From Geothrix sp. (GTDB lineage Bacteria > Acidobacteriota > Holophagae > Holophagales > Holophagaceae), in contig JAMPXL010000042.1 of the NCBI GenBank assembly GCA_023701165.1, forward strand, positions 1 through 7,286: a stretch of DNA of 7,286 nucleotides, in the 5' to 3' direction. The notes beneath the pieces were generated by a model. The model made no database searches and was not told the DNA's origin. It saw only the letters and a list, made by a program, of their open reading frames with translations. Shown piece after piece: positions 6,068 through 7,286 of this stretch. Numbering within the stretch: the first letter of the stretch is position 1; every line of letters starts with the position of its first letter. The position numbers and the translations under genes are program-made.

Positions 6068-7174
6068 ATGTCCGACCAGGAACTCCAGCCCCTCGCGCCC
6101 CGCCGGAAGACCCGCCAGATCATGGTCGGCAAGGTGCCCGTGGGCGGGGACGCCCCCATCAGTGTCCAGAGCATGACCAAGACGGACACCCGCGACGTGG
6201 AGGCCACGGTCAACCAGATCTACGGCTACGCCAATGCCGGCTGTGAGATCGTGCGGGTGAGCGTGCCCACCAAGAAGGCCGGCGAGGTCTTCCACGAGAT
6301 CTGCGACCGCAGCCCCATTCCCGTGGTGGCCGATATCCATTTCGACTACCGCCTGGCCCTGGTGGCCGCGGATGGCGGCGCCGCCTGCCTGCGCATCAAC
6401 CCCGGCAACATCGGCGGCCAGGACCGCGTGAAGGCCGTGGTGGACAAGGCCGGGTCCAAGGGCATCCCCATCCGCATCGGCGTGAACGGCGGCAGCCTGG
6501 AGAAGGACCTGCTGGAGAAGTTCGGCACCGCCACGCCCGAGGCCATGGTGGAGAGCGCCCTGCGCCACATCGAGGTGCTGGAGCGCGAAGGCTTCCGTGA
6601 CATCAAGATCAGCCTCAAGGCCAGCGACGTGATCCGCACCGTTCAGGCCTACCGCCTGCTGGCGAAGCAGGTGGACTATCCCTTCCACTTGGGCATCACT
6701 GAAGCCGGCACGCCCTTCGGCGGCACCATCCGATCCAGCATCGGGATGGGGATCCTGCTGGCCGAGGGCCTGGGGGACACCATCCGCGTGTCCCTCACGG
6801 GCGATGGCGAGGACGAGTGCCGCGTGGGCCACGAGATGCTGCGGGCCCTGGCCCTGCGCTCCGGCGGCTTCCGCATGGTGAGCTGCCCCAGCTGCGGCCG
6901 GGTGCAGATCGACCTCAACCGGGTGGCCCACGAGATCGAGGAAGGCCTGAAGCTGATCAACCACGAGAACATCACCTACGCGGTCATGGGCTGCGTGGTG
7001 AACGGTCCCGGCGAAGCCAAGGATGCCGACCTGGGCGTGGCCGGTGGCGCGGGCGAAGGCCTCATCTACCGCAAGGGCGAGCTCATCCGGAAGGTGAAGG
7101 AGGAGGACCTCGTCCCGGCCTTCCTCGAAGAAGCCCGGAAGGTGAAGGCCGAGGCCGATGCGGCGAAGGCCTAG
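6068..7174 (+). CDS. ispG: IspG (GcpE), 4-hydroxy-3-methylbut-2-enyl diphosphate synthase
   Basis: IspG is a cytoplasmic [4Fe-4S] enzyme of the MEP (non-mevalonate) isoprenoid pathway. It reductively opens 2-C-methyl-D-erythritol 2,4-cyclodiphosphate to HMBPP, taking electrons from flavodoxin or ferredoxin. From ATG 6068 the product is 368 aa, close to the 372 aa of E. coli IspG, so it is the short bacterial form without the extra domain of plant and chlamydial enzymes. The TIM-barrel part opens with GKVPVGGDAPISVQSMTKTD, then PVVADIHFDYRLAL, INPGNIGG and RIGVNGGSLEKDLL. The C-terminal cluster domain carries the three cluster cysteines: SCPSCGR (Cys273, Cys276) and GCVVNGPGEAKDAD (Cys309), with Glu316 as the expected fourth ligand. 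It lies 93 bases after flgE, beyond a stem-loop, and has no functional link to flagella. The sequence looks intact. The MEP product feeds quinone, undecaprenyl and hopanoid synthesis. Confidence 0.97.
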   Translation: MSDQELQPLAPRRKTRQIMVGKVPVGGDAPISVQSMTKTDTRDVEATVNQIYGYANAGCEIVRVSVPTKKAGEVFHEICDRSPIPVVADIHFDYRLALVAADGGAACLRINPGNIGGQDRVKAVVDKAGSKGIPIRIGVNGGSLEKDLLEKFGTATPEAMVESALRHIEVLEREGFRDIKISLKASDVIRTVQAYRLLAKQVDYPFHLGITEAGTPFGGTIRSSIGMGILLAEGLGDTIRVSLTGDGEDECRVGHEMLRALALRSGGFRMVSCPSCGRVQIDLNRVAHEIEEGLKLINHENITYAVMGCVVNGPGEAKDADLGVAGGAGEGLIYRKGELIRKVKEEDLVPAFLEEARKVKAEADAAKA

Positions 7175-7178
7175 GCTC

Positions 7179-7286
7179 ATGGCCTGGCTGCTGGCCCATC
7201 CCCTCGCGGCCATCGCGGCCTTCCTGGTCCTGGAGGCCCTCCTTCCCGTGCGGTTCCAGCCGACTGCCTGGATCTGCCGTGGCGCC
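7179..7286 (+). CDS. N-terminal part of an unidentified membrane protein
   Basis: A reading frame opens with ATG at 7179, four bases after the ispG stop, and continues past the end of the window (36 codons visible). The peptide begins MAWLLAHPLAAIAAFLVLEA and continues LLPVRFQPTAWICRGA. Residues 3-23 form a hydrophobic helix that could be a first transmembrane segment, followed by an Arg. AAGG at 7166-7169, inside the ispG end, is a plausible but weak ribosome-binding site. Spacing suggests co-transcription with ispG. The 'LVLEALLPVR' look is seen at the start of some multi-pass integral membrane enzymes, for example sterol-desaturase/fatty-acid-hydroxylase relatives, but the fragment is too short to name a family. 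Confidence 0.55.
   Translation, partial: MAWLLAHPLAAIAAFLVLEALLPVRFQPTAWICRGA

Noticed and set aside
3971..7213. 1080-codon open frame on the minus strand
   Set aside because: It lies antisense to flgD, flgE and ispG in exact codon register, so it is explained by the rarity of TTA, CTA and TCA in these genes. The translation is low-complexity (Gly, Ala, His, Val, Asp rich) and resembles no family.

Overview
The window is GC-rich, with tightly packed genes all on the + strand. It holds the middle-to-late part of a flagellar export/hook operon, followed by an isoprenoid-biosynthesis gene. The order is fliH (3' end only) - fliI - fliJ - a MotE/YlxF-like gene - fliK - flgD - flgE, then ispG, then the 5' end of an unidentified membrane-protein gene. 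The sequence suggests a motile, high-GC bacterium that uses the MEP pathway. Codon use is strongly G/C-ending. My impression is an Acidobacteriota (Holophaga/Geothrix-like) or comparable high-GC genome, but that is inferred from style and not demonstrated here.

Bases 1-2508 encode the export-ATPase module. FliH (ATPase regulator), FliI (ATPase) and FliJ (coiled-coil stalk) overlap by one to four bases, which implies translational coupling. A small membrane-anchored coiled-coil protein with a MgtE_N/MotE-like C-terminal helical domain follows, and its Shine-Dalgarno sequence overlaps the fliJ stop codon. Bases 2583-5974 encode the hook-assembly module. FliK is the secreted hook-length ruler and specificity switch, with an Ala/Pro-rich N-terminal region and a conserved Flg_hook domain. 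FlgD is the hook cap/scaffold and FlgE is the hook subunit. FliH/FliI/FliJ deliver FlgD, FlgE and FliK through the export gate, FlgD caps the growing hook, FlgE polymerises, and FliK stops growth and switches export to filament-type substrates.

Bases 5975-6067 separate flgE from ispG. They contain a perfect 10-bp G+C stem-loop without a T-tract and a weak promoter-like element, so the flagellar operon probably ends or is attenuated there. Bases 6068-7174 encode IspG, the [4Fe-4S] enzyme of the penultimate MEP-pathway step. A hydrophobic reading frame starts 4 bases after ispG and runs off the window.

I found no mobile element, CRISPR array, tRNA or rRNA, and no evidence of a novel system. 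The content is a conventional flagellar locus. The points most worth a second look are the MotE/YlxF-like gene, a 16-bp palindrome centred on the flgD start codon, the flgE-ispG hairpin and the poly-proline blocks flanking the FliK switch domain.
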